Shown: piece by piece, positions 43,632 to 56,076 of the stretch
How the letters are laid out: each line of letters begins with the position of its first letter
Numbering within the stretch: position 1 is the stretch's first letter
Source of the DNA: Ctena decussata
Lineage: Eukaryota > Mollusca > Bivalvia > Lucinida > Lucinidae
Reading direction: 5' to 3'
Assembly (NCBI GenBank): GCA_963989385.1
Contig: OZ022500.1
Span: 76,008,289-76,072,288, forward strand
Length of the DNA stretch: 64,000 nucleotides
The notes under the pieces: generated by a model
Databases searched by the model: none
What the model was told of the DNA's origin: nothing
The model's input: the letters and a program-made list of their open reading frames with translations, nothing else
Position numbers and translations under genes: made by a program

Positions 43632-43849
43632 TGCTCCTGTTGAAGTAAGGTAGCTATAGAAAGGAAAAACACAATGAAAAATATTGAATATTACTGATAC
43701 ATGTAGCACACCAACAGCAGCTGAAATACAAAATTTGGGATTTTTCAATGCGTACGTCCTCTAATGCTAAAAGCCGCCAAATAAAAATCATCAAAAGGCT
43801 TTTGTTAGTCAGAGAAGGCTCAGGTTAAAACTTGGAGGACTATGACATT

Positions 43850-44860
43850 TGAGCCGTGACACGAGAAAACCAACAAAGTGGTTGTGCGACCAGCGCACTC
43901 AGATCAGCCTTGGCATCCGTGCAGTCCGATCTGACTCTTTGCTAAGCGCTTAAAAGGTGGCTATGGGTCTAAGCTACCTCCATACCGCCAGCGAAGACTC
44001 TGATCAGACTGTGCGGATGCCCAGGCCAGTGTTCCTTTTCACTGTTTTGGGAATGATGGCGGGGCCCTTACAATTGGGAAAAATAACATGTAAAACCTCA
44101 AAATTGGGAAAAGTTGACAAGTAATATTCATTATTGTGGCTGGCCTATTCTGTATTTTGTCAAGAAACAAGAACTAGTACATATCATGTTACAATTAACT
44201 TGTAGCACTCTTTATTACTGAATGGGTATCTAAACTCAGTACCTGTGGTTTTGTTTACAAATTGGCTTCTCTGAATAGGTTTTGAAAATGAAAGGATTGG
44301 GATGCTCAATTTTGATAATCAACCAGTATATGAAGGGATGCACAACCTTGAGATTCCTTGGGATGCAAAGGTTTTTAAAATATCAATTCTTTTACACTTG
44401 TTTGAATCAGAATTCTTTATTTTCTTCACGTAGTATTTCGCATTATGCGATCTTCTGAGTGCCGCCATATTGTACGCTAGATTTTTATATCTTTTCTGAT
44501 TCTTTCAGTAGCTACGCTTCCGTGATACTGATAAACTAAACGCTTTCATGCATAACTGTATTTCTTATAAGCGTCTACTGATCACGGAATTGACTATTGG
44601 TACGGTCGACGTTTCATTTACCTTGTATTCCGGGGCACTTCATGAACTATTTTCGTTCAACGGACTTGTCTGCCGATTTTTTTCCCAACCTCTGATTAGG
44701 AATTTTAGCACTCTTTTTGGGGAGAAATACATACTTTTTGGCATTGGGAATGGGGCCGAATTTCGGCCCCAGATAAGCTTGAAAAGGAACACTGCAGGCT
44801 GATCTGAGTCTGCACTGGGCGCACAACCACTTTGTTGGTTTTGTCATGTTGCAGCTCATT
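43850..44860. repeat. Foldback MITE family N, split copy
   Basis: The left part is tgagccgtgacacgagaaaa to gatgcccaggc, the right part caggctgatctgagtctgca to tgttgcagctcatttggt. The caggc word is duplicated by the 44027-44794 insertion. Confidence 0.7.
44027..44794. mobile_element. CAG-terminal inverted-repeat element, 768 bp, 5-bp target duplication
   Basis: The ends are CAGTGTTCCTTTTCA and TGAAAAGGAACACTG, with flanks caggc at 44022-44026 and 44795-44799. The right end shares the ggggccgaatttcggcccc block with 9294-11437, in opposite orientation. It lies inside a foldback MITE whose two halves are at 43850-44026 and 44800-44860. Confidence 0.8.
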
Positions 44861-45227
44861 TGGTAAAAAAAACAGCTCCTCACTATTACACTATGTACTC
44901 CTGATTTAAGCAACATTTCAAAATTCACATATCGGTTTTATACTGATGGTGGAGAAAATACAAATTTTAGTTGACTTGAAAATTTATGATTTTTTTGCCA
45001 AAATGGTCTACTTTTGGTCTCTTTTTGGACACAAAGGTCCTCTTTTCAAACAAAAATGCTGATGGCAAAACTCAGTTTAATTCCAAAAATTTTGCTTATA
45101 AATGAAAGAGGATATAAAAAGCTTTAAAAAGTTATATGAATTTTGAAATTCTGTTGTACATTAACAGAGATATTAGCAAATCAATAAAAAATTTGACTGA
45201 ATTTCGTTGCCGTCATATCTTGAAGGA

Positions 45228-46797
45228 CTAGAAAATTGTGTCTGTAAGACACTAATGATGCCCCCATGCAGCACCTGTCACATGATATGTTTTTCCATAA
45301 AGCACCTACAAAGAATCCATTGAAAACGTAACCTGCCATGAAAAAAACTGTCCAAAATGACTAAGTTAAAAAGGCTGAGATTCTGTCAAAGCTAATTCTA
45401 GACCTATCAATATGCCTCATCATATCTTCAAATATGTCCACCATATGTAGACAAGGTATGAAAAAGATCCATTGAAAACTGTGGAGCAAGTTGATAACAC
45501 AAAATCCATACCCTACAATGCAAAATTTCCCTAGAATGACTAAGTTCAAAAGGCCATAATTCTGTCAAAATTAATTCTAGTGCCATCAAAAACCCACATG
45601 CACATCTTCAATACATTCACAGCATGTATGCAAAGTTTGAAAAAGATCCATTGAAAATTGTGAGAGGAGTTGATTACACAAACTCTATACCCTACAATGC
45701 AAAAATTTAATAACTTTGCCTAAAATGACTAAGTTCAAAAGGCTGTAATTCTGTCAAAATTAATTATAGGTCCAACAAAAATCCACATGCACATCTTCAA
45801 TATGTCCACAACATGTATGCAAGGTTTGAAAAAGATCCATTGAAAACTGGGGGAGGAGTTGATTACACAAACTCTATACCCTACAATGCAAAAATTTGCC
45901 TAAAATGACTAAGTTCAAAAGGCCGTAATTCTGTCATAATTAATTTTAGGTCCAACAAAAATCCACATGCACATCTTCAATATGTCCATAATATGTATGC
46001 AAGGTTTGAAAAAGATCCGTTGAAAACTGTGGGAGGGGTTGATTACACAAACTCTATACCCTACAATGCAAAAATTTGCCTAAAATGACTAAGTTCAAAA
46101 GGCCGTAATTCTGTCAAAATTAATTATAGGTCCAACAAAAATCCACATGCACATCTTCAATATGTCCCCAATGTGTATGCAAAGTTTGAAACAGATCCAT
46201 TGAAAACTGTGGGAGGAGTTGATTACACAAACTCTATACCATAAAGCGTGACGAACAGACAGACGGACGGACAGACAGACGGACAGACAGACAGGGGCAA
46301 ATCTTAATGCCCCCTGACTATCGTCACAAACTCTATACCCTACAATGCAAAAATTTGCCTAAAATGACTAAGTTCAAAAGGCCGTAATTCTGTCATAATT
46401 AATTTTAGGTCCAACAAAAATCCACATGCACATCTTCAATATGTCCATAATATGTATGCAAGGTTTGAAAAAGATCCGTTGAAAACTGTGGGAGAGGTTG
46501 ATTACACAAACTCTATACCCTACAATGCAAAAATTTGCCTAAAATGACTAAGTTCAAAAGGCCGTAATTCTGTCAAAATTAATTATAGGTCCAACAAAAA
46601 TCCACATGCACATCTTCAATATGTCCCCAATGTGTATGCAAAGTTTGAAACAGATCCATTGAAAACTGTGGGAGGAGTTGATTACACAAACTCTATACCA
46701 TAAAGCGTGACGAACAGACAGACGGACGGACAGACAGACGGACAGACAGACAGGGGCAAATCTTAATGCCCCCTGACTATCGTCACGGGGGCATAAA
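45228..46797 (+). mobile_element. Pearl-like element, family A, with 459-bp tandem duplication
   Basis: It has the family A start (CTAGAAAATTGTGTCTG) and end (atgccccctgactatcgtca then cgggggcataaaaa). A 459-bp block is present twice in tandem, at 45866-46324 and 46325-46783, nearly identical by eye. The first copy breaks off inside its terminal hairpin (tatcgtcac|aaactc). Confidence 0.7.
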
Positions 46798-46799
46798 AA

Positions 46800-47923
46800 G
46801 GCAAATCTGGGGTGAAAAAATTCTGAAAATCGGTCAGTTTAACCTCAGTTCTAGTGAAGATTTTTTGAAAAAATAAACTGCACTCTGCTGTTTTCAGCTA
46901 GCTAGATATAAGCTGATATGAATTGTTTTTTCATTTACTAAACTTTCAAAATTCCACCTGTGGTTGCTAGTTATTTACAAGGTGGCGGACACATGCTTTT
47001 AAAAGCGTTGAAAACAATAGAAATTGGGATCACAGAGTATTATTTTCATCATAAATGTTGTGAGAGGGATTAATTCATCATGTAATGGTGCATTAAATTT
47101 CCGTTGCTATTCTGTCTATCTCCAAGAACAGCTAATGTCCTTAGGTACTGAAGTTTGGTTCACTGAGGATTATAGTCACTGGAAACACCATTCACTACAG
47201 TGACTACTCCATGGAATGATTTGTCAGGACATTTTTGCTGCCCCAAGCTGATGTTCTTTAAAGCATAGACTGAGAGCTGCTAAGTGAAGCAGCACTAGTC
47301 GGCCTATGGTAAAGGCCAAATCTTCTAACAACACAATGCCAAATGCTCTAACCACGAAAACTAATGACATCAGATGTATCATTGACGTTTTTGGTCAGAT
47401 GGAAAATAGCATCGTCATAAATTTAAAAGCTTGCAATTCTTGTGAGCTTAATACTTTCATCTCACACACTTTCATCTTACCCAGGACTTAAATTGGCCTT
47501 TTGGAGGCATTGTTTTCTGTTACACGTGGTTGGTATCTTCAGGAAGTTGCACAAAAGGATTGGTTACCGGATTTGTCGTCAAATTGCAACGTGCGCTCGG
47601 CAACCAATTTTTTCTGCTGTGACTATTGATCTAACAGTCGTGTTGCCGAATTCTTCAGGGCACAGAGTATCTTTGTGGTGCGTCGAAGATACCAATACTG
47701 GCTTTTATTCAACGGGGGAGGGAGCAGTTAGCCTCTTTTGGTTATGATGTTCCGGAAGCTTTCCACTGAATCACAAGCTACTAGGCCTACTGCACTTTCA
47801 TTAAGTTTATTCCAATCACAAATTGTTCTAACGAAAAAGCAGTTCTTAAAGGATTCAGTCTCAGCTGAAATAGGCTTAAACAGTGATTATCACTGCACAC
47901 TGACGTTTCAACAATGATTATCT
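46800..47923. other. Unassigned stretch between pearl-like element and LINE fragment
   Basis: Several short open frames exist, e.g. minus QLSVYALKNISLGQQKCPDK followed by SFHGVVTVVNGVSSDYNPQ and stop near 47165-47280, preceded by acttag. Another on the plus strand ends FIQRGREQLASFGYDVPEAF, stop near 47760. None could be tied to a family; decayed transposon or pseudogene sequence is likely. Confidence 0.3.
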
Positions 47924-48260
47924 TTACAAAGTCTTCAAACTGTTTGCCCTGATGGTACGTTTAGGTCTCTGGGACCTTAAGCCTAAATAATGTTCATATA
48001 TTGATAGCCACGGTACATGCCCTTTCACCACCTTGTACAGGAACGTCAGCCTCTGTTGTCGACGTCTCTCTTTTAATGGGGGTAGTCCCAGGTCTGTGAG
48101 CATCTGTGTCACACATACTTCTTGTCTGGATTTGTAGTCGCTTGTGATGAACTTTGCAGCTGACCTCTGTACTCTCTCTAGTCTGTCAATGTCACACTTG
48201 AGGTCAAGTGCTTGAGGTAGGGGTCCCAAACAGCACTTCGATACCCACGACTGTGATATG
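47924..48260 (-). pseudogene. Non-LTR retrotransposon fragment, C-terminal part of reverse-transcriptase ORF
   Basis: The minus-strand frame reads DIDRLERVQRSAAKFITSDY, then LGLPPLKERRRQQRLTFLYK and VVKGHVPW. This is the conserved post-RT segment of LINE ORF2 proteins (pattern LExVQRrAakFI ... LxWxxLxxRR...L..fyKi..g). The motif YRSAVWDPYLK that should precede it is in another frame at 48220-48250, so at least one frameshift exists. No catalytic RT motifs remain. It is a dead, 5'-truncated copy. Confidence 0.65.
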
Positions 48261-48339
48261 TAATAACATTCTGTATCTTATCACAGAAATGGATGCCATG
48301 CAACTTTCCAAAAGAAATAGCCCGGAAACAAGTAACTTT

Positions 48340-49916
48340 TTAAAAAACTAACAAACAGAAACCATTATTGTATGAAATGAAGTCGAAAAAAAGGCCATAA
48401 CTCCCACAATAATTGATAGATTTTACCCAACATCGAACTTGTCCTGTATTTTATGATTATATACCTGTGTATAGAAACATGAATTCAATACACCAATGCT
48501 TCAAAAGATATCGAACGGAAACTATTTTTTCATACAAAATGAAGTCGAAAAGGGGCCATTACTCCCACAATAATCGACGGATTTTTGCCCAAAATCAAAC
48601 TTGACATGTATTTTATAATTATATACCTGTGTAAAAAATATGAATTCATTACACCAATGCTTTCAAAAGATATAGAACGGAAAATATTTTTTATACAAAC
48701 TGAAGTCGAAAAAGGACACAACTCCAACAATAATCGACGGTTTTTGCCCAACATCGAACTTGACCTGTATTTTATGATTATATATCTGTGTATAAAATAT
48801 GAATTCAATACACCAATGCTTTCAAAAGATATCGAACCGAAACCATTTTTTCATACAAAATGAAGTCGAAAAGGGACCATTACTCCTACAATTATCTACG
48901 GAAATGCCCAACATCGAACCTGACCTGTATATTATGATTATATACCTGTGTATAGAAACATGAATTCAATACACTTATGTTTCCAAAAGATATTGAACGG
49001 AAACCAGTTTTTTCTTACAAAATGAAGTCGAAAAAGGGCCATAACTCCCTTAATAATCTACGGATTTTGAAGTCGAAAAGGGGCCATTACTCCCACAATA
49101 ATCGACGGTTTTTGCCCATCATCGAACTTGATCTGTATTTTATGATTATATACCTGTGTATAAAATATTAATTCAATACACCAATGCTTTCAAAAGATAT
49201 AGAACGGAAACCATTTTTCCATACAAAATGAAGTCGAAAAAGGACATAACTCCCACAATAATCGACGGATTTTGCCCAACATCGAACTTGACCTGTATTT
49301 TTTTTATTATATATCTGTGTATAAAATATGAATTCAATACACCAATGCTTTCAAAAGATATCGAACGGAAACCATTTTTACATACAAAATGAAGTCGAAA
49401 AGGGGCCATTACTCCCATAATAATCGACGGATTTTTGCTCAACATCAAACTTGACATGTATTTTATAATTATATACCTGTGTATAAAATATGAATTCAAT
49501 ACACCAATGCTTTCAAAAGATATAGAACGGAAACCATTTTTCCATACGAAATGAAGTCGAAAAAGGACATAACTCCCACAATAATCGACGGATTTTGCCA
49601 ACATCGAACTTGACCTGTATTTTTTTATTATATATCTGTGTATAAAATATGAATTCAATACACCAATGCTTTCAAAAAATATCGAACGGAAACCATTTTT
49701 ACATACAAAATGAAGTCGAAAGCCATAACTCCAACAATAATCTACGGATTATGCCCAACATCGAACTTGACCTGTATTTTATGATTATATATCTGTGTAT
49801 AAAATATGAATTCAATACACCAATGCTTTCAATGCTTACGTACGGACAGCGGTGATACTGTATGCCCCCCCCCCCCCAATTTTTAATTGCGGGGGGGGGG
49901 GGGGGGGCATAAAAAA
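48340..49916 (+). mobile_element. Pearl-like element, family G, ~160-bp units
   Basis: About nine units carry 'aatgaagtcgaaaaggggcc', 'actcccacaataatcgacgg' and 'gaattcaatacaccaatgct', with spacing near 160 bp. The end is a poly-C / poly-G hairpin (49864-49908) and cataaaa. The open frames on both strands here (up to 161 residues) are periodic repeat translations. Confidence 0.65.
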
Positions 49917-52900
49917 GCAGACTACATTTAATATAAAATGCCGGACTGTTCGTATGAACTGGTAGCGCTCAATTGGAATTAGGAATCTTAAACCCAAATT
50001 GTGCAGAAACTGTTGTGAAATGACGATGCTTTGTTGCATGACTAGTGCAATTTCCTTTTAAGTAGTGCTAAATTAAATCCCTACACACCAAAATAACTAC
50101 AGAAAGTGGCCAGTACAAGCGTATGACAGTATTTAAAGAAAGAAAGTACAGAATAACTAAAGAGGCGGACCCTCAAACTGTACAATAACTTCCAGTATTT
50201 GGAAGTTATTGTACCCATTCAGCAACATTGAAAAACATTAATATCAGAGCTTCGGAAAACCCGAAATGTTGTGGTTGTTGGGGCGGGTGCGCGTCGAAGG
50301 GTGGGGTGGGGGGGGGGGCTTTGCCTTAATCCTGTTTCCAAAATAAAGCATTTGTTGTGGGACTTCCATTTGTACAGCTTCAAATAGGGTACATCCTTAA
50401 TCAGGGTCGTTGCAATTCAGTGAATTGGCTGCATGGATTTTGCTACATGTTGATGCAAAAAAATATATTTCTGAAGAAGGAAAATGGGGTTCTATTTTTC
50501 CCAAATTTGACCAAATTAAGGTAGTAAATGACTTATTTAATAAAGTTTATTTTTCATTCAACAACAAAAATATAAACTATAATATACATATCTTATGGTT
50601 ATTTCTGTAATTCAATCCAAGAATGCATATAATTCTTGTTGTGAAGACCTCAAAATACAAAGCAGCCGTATATTTTAGCCACCAAGTCATACTGACATTT
50701 AGAAGTACCTAACAGTATGTATGTTAACGGCATGCCTGATCTTACTGGCTCCAGATTTAAACTGAGGAGTGAAGTTCTGAAACCTGGACGAGATTGACAG
50801 ATACTATAAGCCCGCGGTCAAGTAAGCATGAACTTTCTGATGTAAGAGCTGTCAAGTTTCACCTATGATTGTATCATTAAACGCGCACGCGACAACAATA
50901 AGGGCCTGACTTGATTAGCAAATGGGCAGTCTCAGAGGCGATTGACGTCCATTTAATCGTCAAAGTATTCAGACTATTAAACATAACAGCTCATTACATA
51001 GTTAGTTGTCCCTGGTTTTGCTGCGTGTTCGAATATCTTATTTTTCTTTTCAAAGTTTTTTTCCCAGGAAGCCAAGGAACGAATCATTAATGTGTATCTT
51101 CTAGCACTGTGTCTGATCGCCTCTTTCAAAATCGGAGAAATGATTTCTGTAATTGAAAATTTTACCCAATAGTACTATATGTGTACAATGGTCACATTTA
51201 CTATATTAAACAAACTTGTAATTTGTGTGGGTACACCTGCATGTATTTTATGCCAAGGGAAATAACTTTCTTGACTTCTCGTTTTCTTGCCTCTTTCTAA
51301 AATGAGGCCTGCTCTTCAAGGAAATAATGCACTCCTACAGGAACAAAATTTTTCCCTTATGAATTGACCCCTCTTGAGAGATGATGGCAGAGTTGCTTCA
51401 CCTGAATGTGTATCCATTTACTTTAATATCCCGCACTGCGTGAAATTACCTTGTGTACAATCGGTCCGCTTATTCTTTGAATTTTAATTTCTTCAGGGCT
51501 TGTAAATCATTCATGCGAACCAATTAATATAAACGGATGCTCAGGCTGATAAAAGTGCTACCTATTCGCAGGTCTCTGGTGCAAAATCCACTTGTTCAAA
51601 AATTCAAACAGTATTCCCGTTTTTTTTTTTTTTTTTGTTTTTTTTCGTTTTGTTTTTCTAGTGAAAGATACCTCCTGCTGATGCACTCCCACCGTATTGT
51701 TATTTTTCTGCATTGACCCTCACCGAGACTGAGAGAAAAGAACGCAAGGTTTTGAGATGAAATGCTATATTGAAAGGTTACTTAACTTCTCTTAGCAAAA
51801 CCTGAAGTTTCTATATCGCAAAGTATAAAGGCCCCAGCGAGCAGACAACATCGAAACAATATCCAGGCAACGCCATTAAAATACGGAATTTTACATTTGC
51901 AAAGGCATTTGTTTTTGTTAAAATCGCTAAAGGAAAAATCGGCATGCACAAATGTATAACACTTACATGGACCACAAAAGTTAAAAAATAATCCCAGAAA
52001 TAAAAGATAATTTATTCTGTTCATTGCTCCCGTGACCTGGTGGGAAAGAGCGCTGGCTCTTATACAATATCTATGTGACTGCTGTGGGTTAGCGCACAAG
52101 ACAACAGTTCTGCTTGTGAAACGTCAGGAGTTTTCCCAATGAGCTCCGGTTTTGGCTTAACAACTGGCTCTTAAAAGGGCCGGTTACACACTGGTTTTCT
52201 TTTTTTCTCTTTTTAAGCTTGCCAATGACTATATCATTAACATCTTATGTCAAATAAAAGGTCGCATTTTGTTAAATTTGGGGCACATATTTCAGTTCAG
52301 TTCAGTTCATTTGCGCTCGCTACACATTTGAAGAGCGGGTGAAAGGGAGGCGGGTCTTATGGATCAATAATAATTATGAGACTACCAATAGGTAGTCTCC
52401 GCTTGCTCTGGGCACACTGTTCCTCGAGAGGCGGGGGTGGTACGCAGAGAAGCTCTACGTGACGCTCTGGTACTAGTTCCTTGGTGAGTAAGTACTTTGT
52501 GACTCGCGGGTTCTTTCCCTTGGTCCGTTGGTGTGGGTGGCGGATGTCCTCATTTATTGTAATGCGTAATGCTCGTTCCCCTCTTGGATGCACACGGCGG
52601 AAATTCTGTTTACTTCATATTTTTTCGTTTAACTGTCTGATTTTTTTTTTTCCCACATAGTAGACTTTTTCCCCAAAGTGTTTCCCCTTTTCATCCTCAC
52701 GGAGCATGTATTACGGTGCACAAAGTCGGTGCAGGGGGGCATGCTGTTTGGACATTGGTTTCCGCCACATGTTTCTCTGTACCTGACTGTGCCGCTTTTG
52801 GTAAATTCATGCGCCGTGTGGCTGAGACGGGGGAAACCATTGATTCCAGTGTGTAGTTTTTTTTTTTAGAAAGTGAGGTACTCTGGCACCATGGATGCAG

Positions 52901-54691
52901 TGCCACGTAAGTTTTATTATTATTATTTTTTTTTATTATTATTACTATTATTATTTTTAACTCTGTGGAGCCTTTATCCGCTGTGATAGATAAATCTATA
53001 TGTAATGCATGATGTACATAGTCTCTTATAATTCTGTACAGAATGGTTTGGTGTATTTTTATATGTCTGTATATAAACATGTATGTACTGTGATGCTGTA
53101 CACCAAAATGAGACTTTAATAAACTATAAACTAGGACTGATGTACTTTAAGCTTACGTAATAGATTTTGACAGACATAACAAGTTAGTTCGACACAACCG
53201 CAATATAATAGCTTTGTTCACGGTATCTTGACCACGGGCTTAGATCTGTTCCAATGAACAATAATTGTGAACACAGCAGACAGAAATATGAATATGTCTG
53301 TAAGAAAGAGAGTGCATGTGACATTTGTATCTGATGGGCCTTCCGTCTAAATTGGTTGGCAACTTTTAAACGGAAGAAAGAATTGTTTTCCTTTCATATT
53401 TCAATTCTCATATCGACGTTACCCCCGCACCTCAGCGGAACGTATCCATAGCCGCAGTAACGGGGCATTTTTGTTTTCCTTTACGACTAGAGCCCTTTTG
53501 TGAAGCGATTCATGGAGGCGTATCCATTCACCTTATGATATGGTCTTAAAGGTGGGATCAGCATATTTCGAGTGCCACAGATTTCTGTTCAGGGACATCT
53601 GGATAGCGATGGGGATACGTCTCTCGCTTCTTTACACTGCACAAAAGACATTGGTTCGCCCCTCAGCGTCCGTGTGAAATACAGTCATTTGACCTATTCC
53701 GTCGCACGTTCCAGTCGACCGTGCGCTACAATCTAATTTTACTGTCATTTCTATATTTATTTGTGTCAGTAAATAAACAAAAGCCTCTTGGTTAAGGTAC
53801 TTTGTTTGGGTTCATAAACTATTTGAGGAAGATAGTGAAATCTTACGATAACCAGACGTTGTCTTTTATCCTATTCCGACGCACCTTCTTCAATTCCGAT
53901 GGATCTGTATATTATTTACAATACACTGAAAGAACCACCGAGGGGCGCCCCAAAAGTAAACTGTTGGATTTTTACTAGCTCGATGAAAGATGATTTTATG
54001 CAAAAAAGTGACTATCTGACATAATTGGTATTTAAAACATCTGATTATACACACGTCTTCGCTGAAATATTATTTCGGTGATTCAGTGTCCGTAAGTACA
54101 ATGTTTGATGTTTTATCCCGAATTCTGTGATAAAAGGATATCATCAGTTCAAAATAAAACCGCCTCATTGAGTTGTACTTACAACTGATCTTAAATATTC
54201 AAATTGCATGACGAGAATGCAGCACTAATATGGATTTCAGAACTGGAATTTCCCAAAATATACTATCCGCCAGAATAGGCTAAATGAGCTGATAAGTTAA
54301 AACTTCAATAAACCTAAGTAAATGATTTTATTTCCTTTTGATATATATCAGTTTAGATAGCTAATAAAATGAGCAATCGACAAACATATAGGTTTACGAC
54401 ATATTTGTTTACACAAATATTGTCCGGCCCTATTTTCACAGTTGGCCTGAAAACACTTGTCATTTTCTTGTTAAATATGCATTACCAGACGCTTTTAAAC
54501 TCAGTTTTCCGTATCTTTAATTGATAAGTGAGATACTTACTATATGTGGATTTGACAAATAAATATTGAAAGTAATTACCTAAACATCATTGTTTCGTTG
54601 CAGAGAAAGAAACAGGATACACCGGAATATGTGAATCCGCCGGAATAGGTCAAATGAGTGTAGCTTCCAATGTCGGACTTAGAAAAAGTCA
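49917..54691. other. Mostly unassigned sequence
   Basis: It holds few recognised repeats beyond a family Q copy (51290-51420). It holds a short frame with a signal-peptide-like start on the minus strand (52024-51966, MNRINYLLFLGLFFNFCGP) ending at a donor-like CCAT|gtaagt. On the plus strand there is a Kozak-like caccATGGATGCAGTGCCAC|gtaagt at 52887-52911, and (TTA)n at 52917-52960. These could be first exons, but no partner exon was recognised. Confidence 0.4.
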
Positions 54692-54916
54692 GGGGCCGTA
54701 TTTATAAAACGACTTAAGTGGTTGCAATGCTGTTGCTAAGGCTACATTTCTATGAAGGAGGTTCCCTACAACTATGAAATTTGCTCTGGAGGAACAGTCT
54801 TTTTAGACTGTTCCTCCAGAGCAAATTTCGTAGTTGTAGGGAATCTCCTTCATAGAAATTCAGCCCTAGCAACAGCATAGCAACGACTTAAGTCGTTTTA
54901 TAAATACGGCCCCTGA
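54692..54916. repeat. Palindromic MITE, about 225 bp
   Basis: The ends are aggggccgtatttataaaac / gttttataaatacggcccct, and the centre is gaggaacagtctttttagac / tgttcctcc. It is nearly perfect, so probably young. No target duplication is clear. Confidence 0.8.
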
Positions 54917-55364
54917 TCTGGGTCTACACTGTTTATTTATCTCCGTCACGCAGGCTTTCTTTTCAATCTTCAGTTCAAGGTGTATGGATTGACTACCATG
55001 TCTACAAGAGACTGAGGCAATTTTGTCAGAATGGGCAGTTTTGGTAGCCCTTTTTCTAGAGGGGCTACTTTTAACCCTTTTTTACCAGTGGACTTGTCCA
55101 TCTGTACTATTTGGATGTGTCTATTTCTAGTTTTAGGGATTTCTGATGGATGTTTTTTATTTTTATTGTATTTTACATAGTAATTCGTGTAAGCAGTGTT
55201 TACCCTGGTCAGACGCCGCGTTCTGCGGCGTATGAACCGGATCTGCACTGTTTGCATATGTCCCAGAAATGGTTTTCCAGTCTTGAAAGGATTTAAGGAA
55301 AGAACTTACGGATGGATGGAAGACTTGCGAATTTACGTCCCTTTCAACAGCATTTCAGTCTTAT

Positions 55365-55510
55365 CAGGACGATGCATGGGTGATAATGAAAGGCTGTGTG
55401 CAATGGAACCCCGTTTACGAATTTAAAGGTTCCCGTCTCCAGCGGGTCTTGAACCAGGGATCGCCAGAGCAGCAGGCCAGCGCTTAAACTACTGAGCTAC
55501 CGGGTCTCCT
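55365..55510 (-). repeat. tRNA-derived SINE-2 copy
   Basis: The minus strand begins ggagacccggtagctcagta, then tttaagcgctggcctgctgc, tctggcgatccctggttcaa, gacccgctggagacggg. The body word tgataatgaaaggctgtgtg is shared with 12725. It is a tRNA-like promoter head, not a functional tRNA. Confidence 0.6.
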
Positions 55511-56076
55511 ACTTTGGGGACGTACTTAAGGTAAATGGATACACTTTCAGGTGAAGCGGCTCTGCCATTTTCATTTTTTGCCTCCCTTCTCGAGGAGGAT
55601 CAACTCTGAAAGAAACGAATTTCTTACCTTTAAAAATAGTTTACTTTTAGAAAGGGATTTGTTCTTCAGGGAAGCAAACATAAAGTCACAAAAGTTGTTC
55701 CACTTTGTAAATTTGGCGAAAAAACATGGAGGTGTAACCTTATACCTTAATCTGATGACAAATTGTAATTTAGATTCACAGGCATATTAACACAGGTAAA
55801 CTCCGTTATAGGTATGTCTTATTCCTGGCACGTTCAGGACGCATTGACCTTTTGTGAACTTTGTCATTTTTCGAGAATATTTCTATTTTAAAGATAGTGT
55901 TGATAATCAAGAAAAAATAAGTTTATTAACAAGTATATTTTGTTCAGGAAGAGCTATTGTTGTCACCTCGGCATCTGCGGCGTCTTTGGGATATTATAGG
56001 TTAAAGATTTTAAACACTCATATCTCCTGAACCAAAAATGGATAATTTTACTGATGCTAGTTAATGGTGTAAAACT

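Noticed and set aside
48413..49855. Cluster of open frames on both strands (up to 161 residues)
   Set aside because: They are translations of ~160-bp tandem units. Peptide repeats such as NSYFIHRYIIIKY simply follow the DNA repeat.
52887..54707. Possible two-exon plus-strand gene: caccATGGATGCAGTGCCAC|gtaagt joined to ttgcag|AGAAAGAAAC at 54604
   Set aside because: The joined frame is about 40 residues, has no known domain, and stops inside a MITE.
54970..55257. 95-residue minus-strand frame rich in basic residues
   Set aside because: The surrounding gatctgggtctacactgttt / gatctgcactgtttgc words mark it as part of a dispersed repeat. No family was recognised.
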